Assembly (NCBI GenBank): GCA_945862165.1
Contig: CAMAXI010000001.1
Location: forward strand, 434,001 to 498,000
DNA: 64,000 bases
Reading direction: 5' to 3'
Source: Chryseobacterium gleum
GTDB taxonomy: Bacteria > Bacteroidota > Bacteroidia > Flavobacteriales_D > Crocinitomicaceae
In this document: positions 53,568 through 62,457 of the stretch, one piece after another
Numbering within the stretch: the first letter of the stretch is position 1
Layout of the letters: every line of letters starts with the position of its first letter
Made by a program: the position numbers and the translations under genes
The notes under the pieces: generated by a model
Told to the model about the DNA's origin: nothing
Database searches by the model: none
The model's input: the letters and a program-made list of their open reading frames with translations, nothing else

Positions 53568-55100
53568 TCATAATTCGTTTATGTTCGACAAATACTTTTC
53601 TGCTTGTTGAAGCAATGCTGCTTTTGCTTCTGGTTGCATTTTATCTAATGTTACATATGCCATACCTATTCTAGGATTTCTTCGTAACAAGGATTCATTT
53701 TTCGTATAGAAATTCCAATACAAACTATTAAAAGGACAAGCCTTACCCCCTACTTTTTCTTTCGAATTATAATAACACTTCGTACAATATGTTCCCATCT
53801 TATCGATGTAATTTGCAGAACTTACATATGGCTTTGTACCTACAATTCCGCCATCCGCAAATTGACTCATACCACGTGTGTTGGTAATTTCTACCCATTC
53901 TATCGCATCGATGTACATTCCTAAATACCATTGATCCACTTCATCAGGATGTATTCCAGCCAAAAGCGCGAAATTTCCAGTTACCATGAGACGTTGAATA
54001 TGATGTGCATACGAAAATTGCAAAGATTGCTTAATGCTATGGCTCAAACATTTCATCTTCGTTTCGCCAGTCCAATACCAATTCGGTAATTTATTTTCGT
54101 GTTTAAAATAATTTAACGAGGCATAATCAGGCATTTGCATCCAATACATTCCACGCATATATTCTCTCCAACCTAAAATTTGTCGAACGAAGCCTTCCAC
54201 TTGATTTAGGGCAACTGCTTTATTTTCTCTATAGGCTTGTATTACTTTTGCAATAACCTCTTGTGGAGAAATCAACTTAACATTTAATGCAAAGGATAAA
54301 CGCGAATGATACACGGACCAAGCATCTAGTGTCATCGCATCTTGAAAAGTTCCAAATAAAGGCAAACAATATGCTACAAAAAAGTCAAGTAATTCCAAAC
54401 TTTCGTTTCGCGTTACTGGCCATAAAAACTGTTTTTCATCTACTTCTCCGATCGTTTTTACACCATGTTTATTTATCATTTCTACCAAAGTAGAAACATC
54501 GCGATGAAATAACAATGGCGTAATAACCGTATGATTAGCAGGGATTTTCTTACGGTTTTCACTATCAAAATTCCATTTATCCCCTTCCGGTTTACCCGCA
54601 GACATTAATACATCGTGTTTTTTACGCATGTGGCGGTAGAAACTTTCTAGTAAAAATTGCTTCTTACCCGCAAAAAACTCCGAGAATTCGGTTCTTGTAG
54701 TATAAAAATGTTCTGTCTCTACTACGTTTACAGGAAGTTTTAATGTATCTGATAACATTCCTAATTCCTGATCTACACGGTATTCATCTGGTAGTTGGTA
54801 TTCCACATGCGCGATTGCATGTTTCACGCACAATTGTTTTATATTTTCTGTAAACGATTGTTTATTTTCCGGATCATCTAACGAAATGTAATGAACCGCA
54901 TGTCCTTCATTCCTAAGTATTTCTGCAAATAGGCGCATCGCTTGAAAAAACGCCACCACTTTTTGTATATGGTGTATCGTATAATCTGTTTCCGAACGGA
55001 TTTCCATCAACACATAAAGCACTTCAGAATCCACCGACTGATACCAGGAATGGGAGTGATTAAGTTGATCTCCTAAAATTAAACGTAGCGTCTTTTTCAT
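53568..55100 (-). CDS. Fe-S bacterial cryptochrome/photolyase (FeS-BCP, PhrB-like)
   Basis: 510 residues. Opens [16 protein letters not shown], typical of the FeS-BCP (6-4) photolyase family. Four Cys suited to a [4Fe-4S] cluster are present: one in KMKCLSH and three in CTKCYYN...[23 protein letters not shown] and [17 protein letters not shown] complete the family. Probably repairs (6-4) photoproducts. Overlaps the upstream photolyase by 4 nt. Confidence 0.92.
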   Translation of the reverse strand: MKKTLRLILGDQLNHSHSWYQSVDSEVLYVLMEIRSETDYTIHHIQKVVAFFQAMRLFAEILRNEGHAVHYISLDDPENKQSFTENIKQLCVKHAIAHVEYQLPDEYRVDQELGMLSDTLKLPVNVVETEHFYTTRTEFSEFFAGKKQFLLESFYRHMRKKHDVLMSAGKPEGDKWNFDSENRKKIPANHTVITPLLFHRDVSTLVEMINKHGVKTIGEVDEKQFLWPVTRNESLELLDFFVAYCLPLFGTFQDAMTLDAWSVYHSRLSFALNVKLISPQEVIAKVIQAYRENKAVALNQVEGFVRQILGWREYMRGMYWMQMPDYASLNYFKHENKLPNWYWTGETKMKCLSHSIKQSLQFSYAHHIQRLMVTGNFALLAGIHPDEVDQWYLGMYIDAIEWVEITNTRGMSQFADGGIVGTKPYVSSANYIDKMGTYCTKCYYNSKEKVGGKACPFNSLYWNFYTKNESLLRRNPRIGMAYVTLDKMQPEAKAALLQQAEKYLSNINEL

Positions 55101-56566
55101 CTTTTTCGTTGATTAACATGTTTTGCTAAAATACGCGCGCCCTCTACTTTCACTGCTCCTTGTTTTCTAAAAGACCAAACAACATCACTCGCATACTTTC
55201 TTGTTTCTTCGATATCCACAATGGGAGCAGGATAATCCACCCCGATGTGACAATTATATATTTCTTGTTCAAATTCATTCAACTTCCATGGTTCATGTAC
55301 CAAATGGGTTGGAATCTCTTTCAATTCTGGACACCATTGTATTATAAATACCCCATCAGTATCATGATCTTCTGAATTTTTGATTGGATTATAAATTCGA
55401 ATCGTATTTATGCCCGTTACACCTGCTTGCATTTGCAACTGCGGATAGTGTATTCCCGGTTCATAGTCTAAAAATTGTCGTGCTAAAAAATGTAATTCAC
55501 GCCAATCTTGCCACAGATTGAACACAAAAAAAGAAACCACCATTGCGCGCATTCGAAAATTAATATACCCAGTTGTAACCAAACATCGCATACAAGCATC
55601 TATAAGTGGTACTCCCGTTTTTCCTTGTTGCCATGCTTCGATATAGACTGGATTTCGAGGTTTAAGTAAAGAATCATAGGCGCGATTCACATTTTCAAAT
55701 TCCATGCGGCATTCATCCTCAAATTTTTGCATAAAGTGACAATGCCAATGCAAACGGGAAATGAAATTCGACAGCGCACGTTTGTTTTTGGATTGTTCAT
55801 AATGACTTAAGGTAGTTTGATATACCATTCGCATACTCATATTTCCGTAGGCTAAATAGGGCGATAAACGACTACATCCTTTACGACTTAATGAAGGTTT
55901 AGAAATATGTTTACTATAATTCACATAGCGCTCTTTCAAAAAACTAGCTAAATAGCGCCATGCGAGGGATTCTCCTCCTTGTTGAAAATTCGGATTGGTT
56001 TCGGTAATTTCTTTTGTCAGATCCGCACCCACTACATCTCCTAAAAAATCCGATGGAATATTAAAATAATGCAACGTATTAAGTTCAACCAAACAGGGTT
56101 TTTCTAGCATAAATTTTCGCCATCTTTTCTCCCAATCCGAACGGTTTTTCAATTTACGAATCACCCCATTACATTGAAATTCTTTCCAATCCACTCCATT
56201 CTTTTCAAATAAGGCAGCAACTTCTTTATCACGTTGAAACGAGCGATTATTGCCAATTTCTTGGTGCGAAAACACCTTGTTTACCTGATATTGTTCGATC
56301 AATTTTTGAAACACAGGTAAACACTCGTTATGAAAGACATGCAATTTTGTTTGCAATGGCTCCAACTTATGTTGCATTTCCTGAATCGATTGATACACAA
56401 ACCGACAATGTCTCGTATCGCTATCCGGTTCGCCCATTAAACTTGGCTCAAAAAAATACACCAAAACGATTGGTTCCAGATGTTGTTGTGCCATCCAAAG
56501 GGCTTCGTGATCGATAAATCGTAAATCACGTTTGAACCAAACAATATTGATAGCGGTTTTTGACAT
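55097..56566 (-). CDS. Divergent FAD-binding photolyase/cryptochrome-like protein
   Basis: 489 residues. The N-terminal domain ([17 protein letters not shown]) and C-terminal FAD domain ([60 protein letters not shown]) are photolyase-type. Active-site regions differ from class I CPD photolyase: SELIWREFY of E. coli becomes SRLHWHCHF, and the NNGGWQWAASTG segment becomes [12 protein letters not shown], two residues shorter and without the first Trp of the electron chain. First gene of the light operon. It may be a repair enzyme of altered specificity or a photoreceptor. Confidence 0.85.
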   Translation of the reverse strand: MSKTAINIVWFKRDLRFIDHEALWMAQQHLEPIVLVYFFEPSLMGEPDSDTRHCRFVYQSIQEMQHKLEPLQTKLHVFHNECLPVFQKLIEQYQVNKVFSHQEIGNNRSFQRDKEVAALFEKNGVDWKEFQCNGVIRKLKNRSDWEKRWRKFMLEKPCLVELNTLHYFNIPSDFLGDVVGADLTKEITETNPNFQQGGESLAWRYLASFLKERYVNYSKHISKPSLSRKGCSRLSPYLAYGNMSMRMVYQTTLSHYEQSKNKRALSNFISRLHWHCHFMQKFEDECRMEFENVNRAYDSLLKPRNPVYIEAWQQGKTGVPLIDACMRCLVTTGYINFRMRAMVVSFFVFNLWQDWRELHFLARQFLDYEPGIHYPQLQMQAGVTGINTIRIYNPIKNSEDHDTDGVFIIQWCPELKEIPTHLVHEPWKLNEFEQEIYNCHIGVDYPAPIVDIEETRKYASDVVWSFRKQGAVKVEGARILAKHVNQRKR

Positions 56567-56600
56567 CTTTTTTCGAGTGCTTAAGGAAATTTAATTTATT

Positions 56601-56632
56601 TTGTTTAAATATATTTTATTTTATTTAAACAA
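56601..56632. promoter_or_regulatory. Inverted repeat upstream of the light operon
   Basis: TTGTTTAAAT (56601-56610), 12-nt AT spacer, ATTTAAACAA (56623-56632): perfect 10-nt arms. On the minus strand one arm contains TTTG and the other TATATTTA, a near -7 box 16 nt away, so the repeat overlaps a probable promoter 35-65 nt before the start codon. This is a candidate operator; no regulator gene is nearby. Confidence 0.6.
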
Positions 56633-56700
56633 ATAAACACAAAAAAGTCCGCACTAAAAAAGAAAATCGCTGAATAATAGAATATAAAGTATTAAAAACA

Positions 56701-56727
56701 AAAAAAAGGTTACGAAAAACCGTAACC
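56701..56727 (-). terminator. Terminator after the atypical SDR gene
   Basis: Minus-strand GGTTACG (56727-56721), loop of six, CGTAACC (56714-56708) and seven T. It separates the SDR gene from the photolyase operon. Confidence 0.88.
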
Positions 56728-56752
56728 CTTAAAAATCATTTATGCTTTTTAA

Positions 56753-57442
56753 CTATCCGTTCTTAATCACAGACATCCCTCCATCTAAATGCAAAATTTG
56801 GCCTGTTATCCAAGACGCTTCCTCCGAAGTTATAAATCCAGCGTAATTTGCTACATCCTGCACATTACCAATGCGTTTCATTGGATGTTTTTGTGCAATA
56901 GCTTCTATTTTCTCCGGTGTACTCGTTAATTTTCCAGCTAATTTAGTATTCGTTAAAGATAAAGCGATACAATTCACCCGAATTGCAGGAGCAAATTCCG
57001 CTGCTAAAGAACGTGTCAATCCTTCGATAGCTCCTTTATTCACACCAATGGTAGCATGAAAGGACATTCCTTGTTGCACAGCCACCGAACTGAAAAATAA
57101 AATAGATGCTTGTTCTGCCAATTTTAAATTAGGTAAATAGGCTTGTACACTTCGTATAGCATTTAACACATTGATTTCAAAATCCGTTTGAAAATCCGCT
57201 GGCTTGATAGAACGAAATGGTTTTAGTGTAATATTTCCTGGGAAATAAATCAACGAATGAATCTCTTCTTCAATCGTTGGTATACTATCAGTCAAATTCC
57301 AATCGACTAAAAAATGTTGGTCTGATGTATAATCAATTTCAGTTCTTGAAATCGTTAACACACGTTCTCCTTTTGCTTTTAAGGTGTTGAAAATTTCTTT
57401 TGCAATATCTGATCCTGCTCCTATAAGTAATGTTGTTTTCAT
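56753..57442 (-). CDS. Atypical short-chain dehydrogenase/reductase lacking the catalytic Tyr
   Basis: 229 residues. Nucleotide-binding motif is LLIGAGSDIAKEI (GxxxD/GxG variant); Ser119 is in FFSSVAV and Lys136 in NKGAIEGLTRSLAAEF, but the expected Tyr of YxxxK is Ile132 (TIGVNK). C-terminal SWITGQILHLDGGMSVI is typical SDR. Probably not a standard dehydrogenase. It lies immediately before the light operon with its own terminator. Confidence 0.8.
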   Translation of the reverse strand: MKTTLLIGAGSDIAKEIFNTLKAKGERVLTISRTEIDYTSDQHFLVDWNLTDSIPTIEEEIHSLIYFPGNITLKPFRSIKPADFQTDFEINVLNAIRSVQAYLPNLKLAEQASILFFSSVAVQQGMSFHATIGVNKGAIEGLTRSLAAEFAPAIRVNCIALSLTNTKLAGKLTSTPEKIEAIAQKHPMKRIGNVQDVANYAGFITSEEASWITGQILHLDGGMSVIKNG

Positions 57443-57464
57443 CGATTTATTATTAAAAAAAAAG

Positions 57465-57500
57465 GGAAGTTAAAAATAATATAGTGACCAAAAAACTTCC
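57465..57500 (-). terminator. Probable terminator of the second DUF4143 ATPase gene
   Basis: Minus-strand GGAAGTT (57500-57494), a 22-nt loop and AACTTCC (57471-57465), followed by nine T. The long loop lowers confidence. Confidence 0.6.
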
Positions 57501-57513
57501 TTTCCATTTATAT

Positions 57514-58722
57514 CTATTTTCTATGTACGAATATTTCCCTCCCCTTTTTCACTAACACTCGCTTTCCATCCACCACAAATGCATCTTCTTGATCTAAGGT
57601 ATAGATATACCCCTCCTCCAAACCGAAAAATTTCATCGCTTCCAGTAAACCAGTAATTTCTCTATTTTTATTTTCGGAATGTAACTGTTCACATACCTGA
57701 ATCACTTGTTTGCATTTTCCTTTTTCCATCACAACAAAATCACACTCTCCTTTTTCACGAAAATAAAAGAGTTCGGCGGTTTGTTGGCGTAAAAAGAGAT
57801 ACACCATATTTTCTAGGAGTCGACCTGTATCTGCAGAACGGCTTAAAGTATTTGCTTGTACAAAGCCAGTATCAATTGCATAAACTTTGCGGGGATTTAC
57901 CAACACACTTTTAGGCGACCAACTAAATCGCGGTAAAAAGAATAATATATACGTATCCTGCAACCATTTTAAATAATCAGACACAGAATTGGTAGAACCG
58001 ATATCAAACGTTTTACGTAAACTATTATATGTTGTTTCTTTACCAACATTACTTAATAAATGTAGCGCGATATCAAACAACGTTTTCGTATTACGAATTC
58101 CATACCGTATGGCGATATCCCGAAATAGGATGTCACGCAACAAAGTCTGCAGTACGTCGGTATTTTGCGTATCTAAAAACTCTGGAAAACCTCCTAGTTT
58201 TCGATAATTTTCAAATGAAATCAAGTTATTTTCTTGCTTGGTGTGATCCAAAAACTCGTTGTATGCGAAAGGAAATAATTCGTGACTTAAATAACGTCCC
58301 GTCAGTTTAGTTCCTAATTCTTTACTTAACAAAGAAGCATTAGAACCTGTCACAAAAACCTTCTCCCCCCGTTCGTGTAATTGTCGGACAAAGATTTCCC
58401 ATTTTTCGACATTCTGTATTTCGTCAAAAAAATAAACAGGATGCTTATCTCCTATGATTTCATCCAATCGTTTAAAATCAGTTATATCAAAACCAAAAAT
58501 GCGCGAATCTTCAAAATTAAAACTAACTACATTTGGTGCATAATGCGCCATAATCATGCGCATTAAAGTACTTTTACCTGAACGTCTTATCCCTGAGATT
58601 ACTTCTACTTGTTTTCCTTTGAAAGTATGCTCAACTAAATAATTACGCGAAGTCATTAAGTCATTTTTAAAGCCTAATTGCTGTGCATTAAACACATCTT
58701 CTATTTCTGATTTCAGTAACAT
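57514..58722 (-). CDS. AAA_14/DUF4143 ATPase (second of two)
   Basis: 402 residues from the ATG at 58722 (the earlier codon at 58749 is TTG). Walker A in SGIRRSGKSTLM, Walker B in VYFFDEIQNVEKWEIF, sensor FVTGSNASLLSKELG, and the C-terminal ECDFVVMEKGKCKQVIQVCEQL. Same architecture as the gene at 6075. The upstream region is a 23-bp tandem-repeat array. Role unknown. Confidence 0.85.
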   Translation of the reverse strand: MLLKSEIEDVFNAQQLGFKNDLMTSRNYLVEHTFKGKQVEVISGIRRSGKSTLMRMIMAHYAPNVVSFNFEDSRIFGFDITDFKRLDEIIGDKHPVYFFDEIQNVEKWEIFVRQLHERGEKVFVTGSNASLLSKELGTKLTGRYLSHELFPFAYNEFLDHTKQENNLISFENYRKLGGFPEFLDTQNTDVLQTLLRDILFRDIAIRYGIRNTKTLFDIALHLLSNVGKETTYNSLRKTFDIGSTNSVSDYLKWLQDTYILFFLPRFSWSPKSVLVNPRKVYAIDTGFVQANTLSRSADTGRLLENMVYLFLRQQTAELFYFREKGECDFVVMEKGKCKQVIQVCEQLHSENKNREITGLLEAMKFFGLEEGYIYTLDQEDAFVVDGKRVLVKKGREIFVHRK

Positions 58723-58740
58723 CCTTTGGTTTGTTTTATT

Positions 58741-58848
58741 AAAATACAAAAGTTTACATTACAAATATATAAAAGTTTATTTTAATAAAATACAAATATT
58801 TATATTAGTAAAATACAAAAGTACGTTTTAGTAATATATGCTTTTAAA
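58741..58848. repeat. Array of four to five 23-bp direct repeats
   Basis: Units start at 58741, 58764, 58787 and 58810, exactly 23 bp apart, with the consensus AAAATACAAAAGTTTA followed by about 7 AT-rich bases; a degenerate fifth begins at 58833. Units 1 and 2 differ at two of 16 core positions. The array fills the space between the divergent ATPase and SDR genes. Confidence 0.8.
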
Positions 58849-58904
58849 AATCAATAAGAATGGATATATTTAATAAAATAAAACAAATTACACCTAATAA
58901 AAAC

Positions 58905-59681
58905 ATGATGAAAACAGCATTAATCACTGGAGCATCCAGTGGAATTGGATTAGAATTAGCAAAAATTCATGCTTCAAAAGGTGGAGATTTAGTAATTGTT
59001 GCTAGAAGTAAAGACAAATTAAACGAGTTAAAAATTCAATTAGAAAAAGAATTTGGAATTAAGGTTTTAGTTATTGAAAAAGACCTTTCCATTCCAAATG
59101 CAGCAATGGAAGTATTTAGCGCAACAGAATCACTCGGAATTCAAGTCGACTACCTCATCAATAATGCTGGTTTTGGATTATATGGAAAGTTTGAGGATTC
59201 GGATTGGGAAGCGGAAAACGACATGATTCAAGTGAATATCACTGCACTTACGCAATTTACTAAACTTTATTTACCAGGAATGATTGCACGGAAAAACGGA
59301 AAAATCATGAACGTAGCATCAACTGCTGCATTTGTCCCAGGACCAACTATGGCAGTTTACTGTGCAACAAAACCATACGTACTCAGTTTTTCAGAAGCAG
59401 TAAACAACGAAGTGAATCATCACGGAATTAGCATAACAGCATTGTGTCCAGGAGCAACTGCAAGTGGGTTTAGTAAAACAGCAAAAGCGGATAAAAGCGC
59501 TTTATTCAGTAAAACAAAATTAGCTACCTCGGAAGAAGTTGCTCAATTTGGATATGCAGCGATGTTAAAAGGAAAACAAGTTGCTATTCATGGTTTTATG
59601 AATCAATTTTTAGCATTCATTGTTCGATTTACACCAAGAAGTATCGTTGTGAAAATTAGTAGAAAGGTGATCGATAAATAA
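58905..59681 (+). CDS. Short-chain dehydrogenase/reductase
   Basis: 258 residues from the ATG at 58905 (58908 and 58860 are also possible). TGASSGIGLELA (coenzyme site), NNAGFG, catalytic Ser in NVASTAAFVPG and YCATK (Tyr/Lys), all intact. Resembles the classical ketoreductase-like DltE/YqjQ-type SDRs with a hydrophobic C-terminus. Substrate unknown. Divergent from the DUF4143 ATPase across the repeat array. Confidence 0.85.
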   Translation: MMKTALITGASSGIGLELAKIHASKGGDLVIVARSKDKLNELKIQLEKEFGIKVLVIEKDLSIPNAAMEVFSATESLGIQVDYLINNAGFGLYGKFEDSDWEAENDMIQVNITALTQFTKLYLPGMIARKNGKIMNVASTAAFVPGPTMAVYCATKPYVLSFSEAVNNEVNHHGISITALCPGATASGFSKTAKADKSALFSKTKLATSEEVAQFGYAAMLKGKQVAIHGFMNQFLAFIVRFTPRSIVVKISRKVIDK

Positions 59682-59682
59682 A

Positions 59683-60063
59683 TTACGATTTTAACTCCGT
59701 ATCCATTTCTTTGTTGTAACGCACGAAAAAGTTTAACCAAATTAATCGAGCCGTCCTAAAAACCACAGTCATTAAACCAACTAATGAAATAACTACTGCG
59801 ATAATAAACGCTGTGGTAGAAAGATTTAAAAACCATAAATTTAGCACCCAAACAGTAACAAATATAGCCACCGTTAAGGCATAACTTACATACATTGCGC
59901 CATAGAAAAAACCTGGTTCTTTCTCATATTTCAAATGACAAATGGAACAATGTGTATGTATTTGATCAAACCCTTTTTTGTAGGCATGTCCATGCACAAA
60001 CACATCACCTTGGTGACAACGAGGACATTTATTTTTTGAAACGGAATAAAGTATAGGGTTCAT
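59683..60063 (-). CDS. DUF983 protein
   Basis: 126 residues from the ATG at 60063 (60069 is a TTG). Two CxxC units, NKCPRCHQGDVF and THCSICHLKYEKEPGFFYGAMYVSYAL, are followed by two or three membrane helices: the DUF983 pattern. Function unknown. Converges with the SDR gene, 1 nt apart. Confidence 0.85.
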   Translation of the reverse strand: MNPILYSVSKNKCPRCHQGDVFVHGHAYKKGFDQIHTHCSICHLKYEKEPGFFYGAMYVSYALTVAIFVTVWVLNLWFLNLSTTAFIIAVVISLVGLMTVVFRTARLIWLNFFVRYNKEMDTELKS

Positions 60064-60156
60064 CTGCAATTATTTTTCTTCAAAAATAAATAGACTATTT
60101 AATCTGAAACGTAACATTCGTTACACAAGAAATTAAAAGTGATAAAAAATAATTTT

Positions 60157-60372
60157 TTACTTTTTAGAACGTAATCGAAGAAGCAAATCCGAAAGTAAAT
60201 CCATCAACAAATAACCAAGTAAACCTCCATACAAGGAACTATTAATAGGACTTGAAGTAATCTTACAGGTACCATTTGAACAACCGACAAGTCGATAATA
60301 CAGATACCCAACAATAAGACCAACTAACACACCTATTATCTGCCACTTTTTATTGATAAGAATTCTTTTCAT
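60157..60372 (-). CDS. DUF6132-like small membrane protein
   Basis: 71 residues from the ATG at 60372; the longer frame to 60444 lacks family features. Two hydrophobic helices surround VGCSNGTCKITSSPINSSLYGGLLG, the Cys-containing motif of DUF6132 proteins. Function unknown. Confidence 0.75.
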   Translation of the reverse strand: MKRILINKKWQIIGVLVGLIVGYLYYRLVGCSNGTCKITSSPINSSLYGGLLGYLLMDLLSDLLLRLRSKK

Positions 60373-60460
60373 CGCAAATGTTTTTTTGTAAATGTAGGTA
60401 AAAAACGACACGTTTATAAACATAAATATGTAACTTTCTTGCAAAATTCAACACAACAAA

Positions 60461-61147
60461 ATGAGTTCATCAATCCCTTCAAGTGTCTTTCAATTTTTAA
60501 ATGACATTACAAAAAATAATAATCGCGATTGGTTTGCAGAACACAAACCAAAATACCAAGAGGCACATGAATCGCTTGTGAAATTTGCAGATGAAATCAT
60601 TCATGGCATGAATCAAACGGACACCATCGAAACCCCCTCTGGTAAAAAAGCAATTTTTAGAATTTACAAAGACGTTCGTTTCTCCAAAGATAAACAACCT
60701 TACAAAACACATTTTGGAGGACATCTATCACGTGCTACAAAATTACTTCGTGGTGGATATTACTTCCACATCGAACCCGGAAATTGTTTTGTAGGAGGCG
60801 GATTTTGGAGTCCATCTCCGGAAGATTTAAAACATATCCGTGAACAAATAGCAGCCGACCCAAAACCACTTTTTGACATTCTAAACTCATCCGAATTCAA
60901 AAAACATTTCGGAACATTAGGAGGAGAAAAATTAAAGTCCGCACCAAAAGGATACGACAAAAATCACCCTGCCATTGAGTTATTAAATTACAAGCAGTTT
61001 TTACTCTCAAAAAACTTTACAGACAAAGAAGCTTTAACTGAAAATTATGCTCAAAAAGTAGCAGAAACCTTTCAAGCGATGCGACCATTTTTTGACTACA
61101 TGAGTGAGATTTTAACCACTGATTTAAACGGTGAATTAATTATTTAA
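60461..61147 (+). CDS. DUF2461 protein
   Basis: 228 residues. FLNDITKNNNRDWFAEHKPKYQEA, FRIYKDVRFSKDKQPYKTHFG and GGYYFHIEPGNCFVGGGFW are the characteristic blocks of DUF2461. No signal peptide; function unknown. Confidence 0.88.
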   Translation: MSSSIPSSVFQFLNDITKNNNRDWFAEHKPKYQEAHESLVKFADEIIHGMNQTDTIETPSGKKAIFRIYKDVRFSKDKQPYKTHFGGHLSRATKLLRGGYYFHIEPGNCFVGGGFWSPSPEDLKHIREQIAADPKPLFDILNSSEFKKHFGTLGGEKLKSAPKGYDKNHPAIELLNYKQFLLSKNFTDKEALTENYAQKVAETFQAMRPFFDYMSEILTTDLNGELII

Positions 61148-61217
61148 TTTGTAGTTAATAACATTTTGATATTAAAAAACTTATTTCTGATTAACTAAAC
61201 TAAAAAATAAAGCCCAA

Positions 61218-62378
61218 ATGCTCAATTTCGAATTCAAAAATCCAACCAAAATTATCTTCGGAAAAAACACCATTCAACAACTTCCTAACCAACTTCCAAG
61301 CGATGCAAAAGTGCTACTTATTTACGGTGGCGGGAGCATCAAAAAAAATGGAATTTACGACGAAGTAAAAGCTGCTTTGATAAATTTTGAAGTGTTCGAA
61401 TTTGGAGGAATTCCCGCAAATCCAGAATACGAAATCTTGGTTCAAGCATTGGAAATTATCCAAAAAGAAAACATCTCTTTCTTACTTGCAGTCGGAGGAG
61501 GCTCCGTTATTGACGGAACAAAATTCTTATCCTCTGCCGCTTTATTTTCGGGAGACAACCCATGGAACATCCTTGAAAAAGGAATTAGAACAGACGTTGG
61601 TTTACCTTTCGGAACGATCTTAACACTTCCTGCCACTGGTTCAGAAATGAACTCCGGAGCTGTTATCTCCAGAAGAAGCACACAACAAAAATTAGGTATG
61701 GGAGGACCTGGCTTATTCCCTCAATTCTCCATCCTTGACCCGAAAGTCATTCAATCCATTCCTAAAAACCAAATCGCCAACGGTATCGTAGATGCTTTCA
61801 CCCATGTACTCGAACAATACATGACCTACCCTACCCACGCAAATTTACAAGATCGTTTTGCAGAAAGCATATTACAAACATTATTAGAAGTCGGACCGAT
61901 TATCCAAGAAAATCCATTCTACTATGAAGCCGCAGCTGATTTTATGTGGTCTTGCACCATGGCATTAAACGGATTAATCCAAAAAGGAGTACCAACCGAC
62001 TGGGCAGTACACGCAATCGGTCACGAATTAACGGTATTCTTTGGAATCGATCACGCACGAACGTTAGCAATCATCGCGCCGAGTCATTATCGCTACAACT
62101 TCGAAGCCAAAAAAGTAAAACTTGCACAATGCGCAGAACGCGTTTTCAACATACACACAGGCTCAATCGAAGAAAAAGCAGTGGCATGCATCGAACAATT
62201 CGAACAATTCTTCCACAAACTAGGAATTCAAACCAAACTTTCCGAATACACAGAAGAGTATTTAGGAACAGCAGAACGCATCGAAGCGAGGTTTACAGAA
62301 AGAGGAATGCTTGGATTAGGGGAACATAAAAACATTACCCCAAGCGACGTTAGACAAATTGTAAGTATGAGCTATTGA
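61218..62378 (+). CDS. Iron-containing alcohol dehydrogenase (YqhD-like)
   Basis: 386 residues. FGKNTIQQLPN and YGGGSIKKNGIYDEV (coenzyme part), AVGGGSVIDGTKF, then metal ligands in DAFTHVLEQYM and WAVHAIGHELTVFFGIDHARTLAI. Length and motifs match the YqhD/BDH branch of NADPH-dependent aldehyde reductases, which detoxify short-chain aldehydes. Single gene. Confidence 0.9.
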   Translation: MLNFEFKNPTKIIFGKNTIQQLPNQLPSDAKVLLIYGGGSIKKNGIYDEVKAALINFEVFEFGGIPANPEYEILVQALEIIQKENISFLLAVGGGSVIDGTKFLSSAALFSGDNPWNILEKGIRTDVGLPFGTILTLPATGSEMNSGAVISRRSTQQKLGMGGPGLFPQFSILDPKVIQSIPKNQIANGIVDAFTHVLEQYMTYPTHANLQDRFAESILQTLLEVGPIIQENPFYYEAAADFMWSCTMALNGLIQKGVPTDWAVHAIGHELTVFFGIDHARTLAIIAPSHYRYNFEAKKVKLAQCAERVFNIHTGSIEEKAVACIEQFEQFFHKLGIQTKLSEYTEEYLGTAERIEARFTERGMLGLGEHKNITPSDVRQIVSMSY

Positions 62379-62383
62379 TCCTT

Positions 62384-62456
62384 CCTTTCAACAAGCTCAA
62401 GGTAAACTAAGCTCAGGAACCATAGCAATGAGTGAAGAGTGATGGAAGTGACGGAG
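62384..62456. repeat. Degenerate dispersed element and GTGA run
   Basis: CCTTTCAACAAGCTCAAGG (62384-62402), then AAGCTCAGG, then a run of AGTGAAGAGTGATGGAAGTGACGG to the end of the arginase-family gene. Same word family as the elements at 3567 and 14514, but more diverged. Confidence 0.5.
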
Positions 62457-62457
62457 G

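Noticed and set aside
58741-58848. CRISPR array interpretation of the 23-bp repeats
   Set aside because: Units are contiguous with no unique spacers and there are no cas genes.
61387-62329. Alternative frames over the alcohol dehydrogenase gene, including a 127-codon Arg/His-rich one
   Set aside because: The dehydrogenase frame has all family motifs; the Arg-rich translation is a typical frame-shift artefact.
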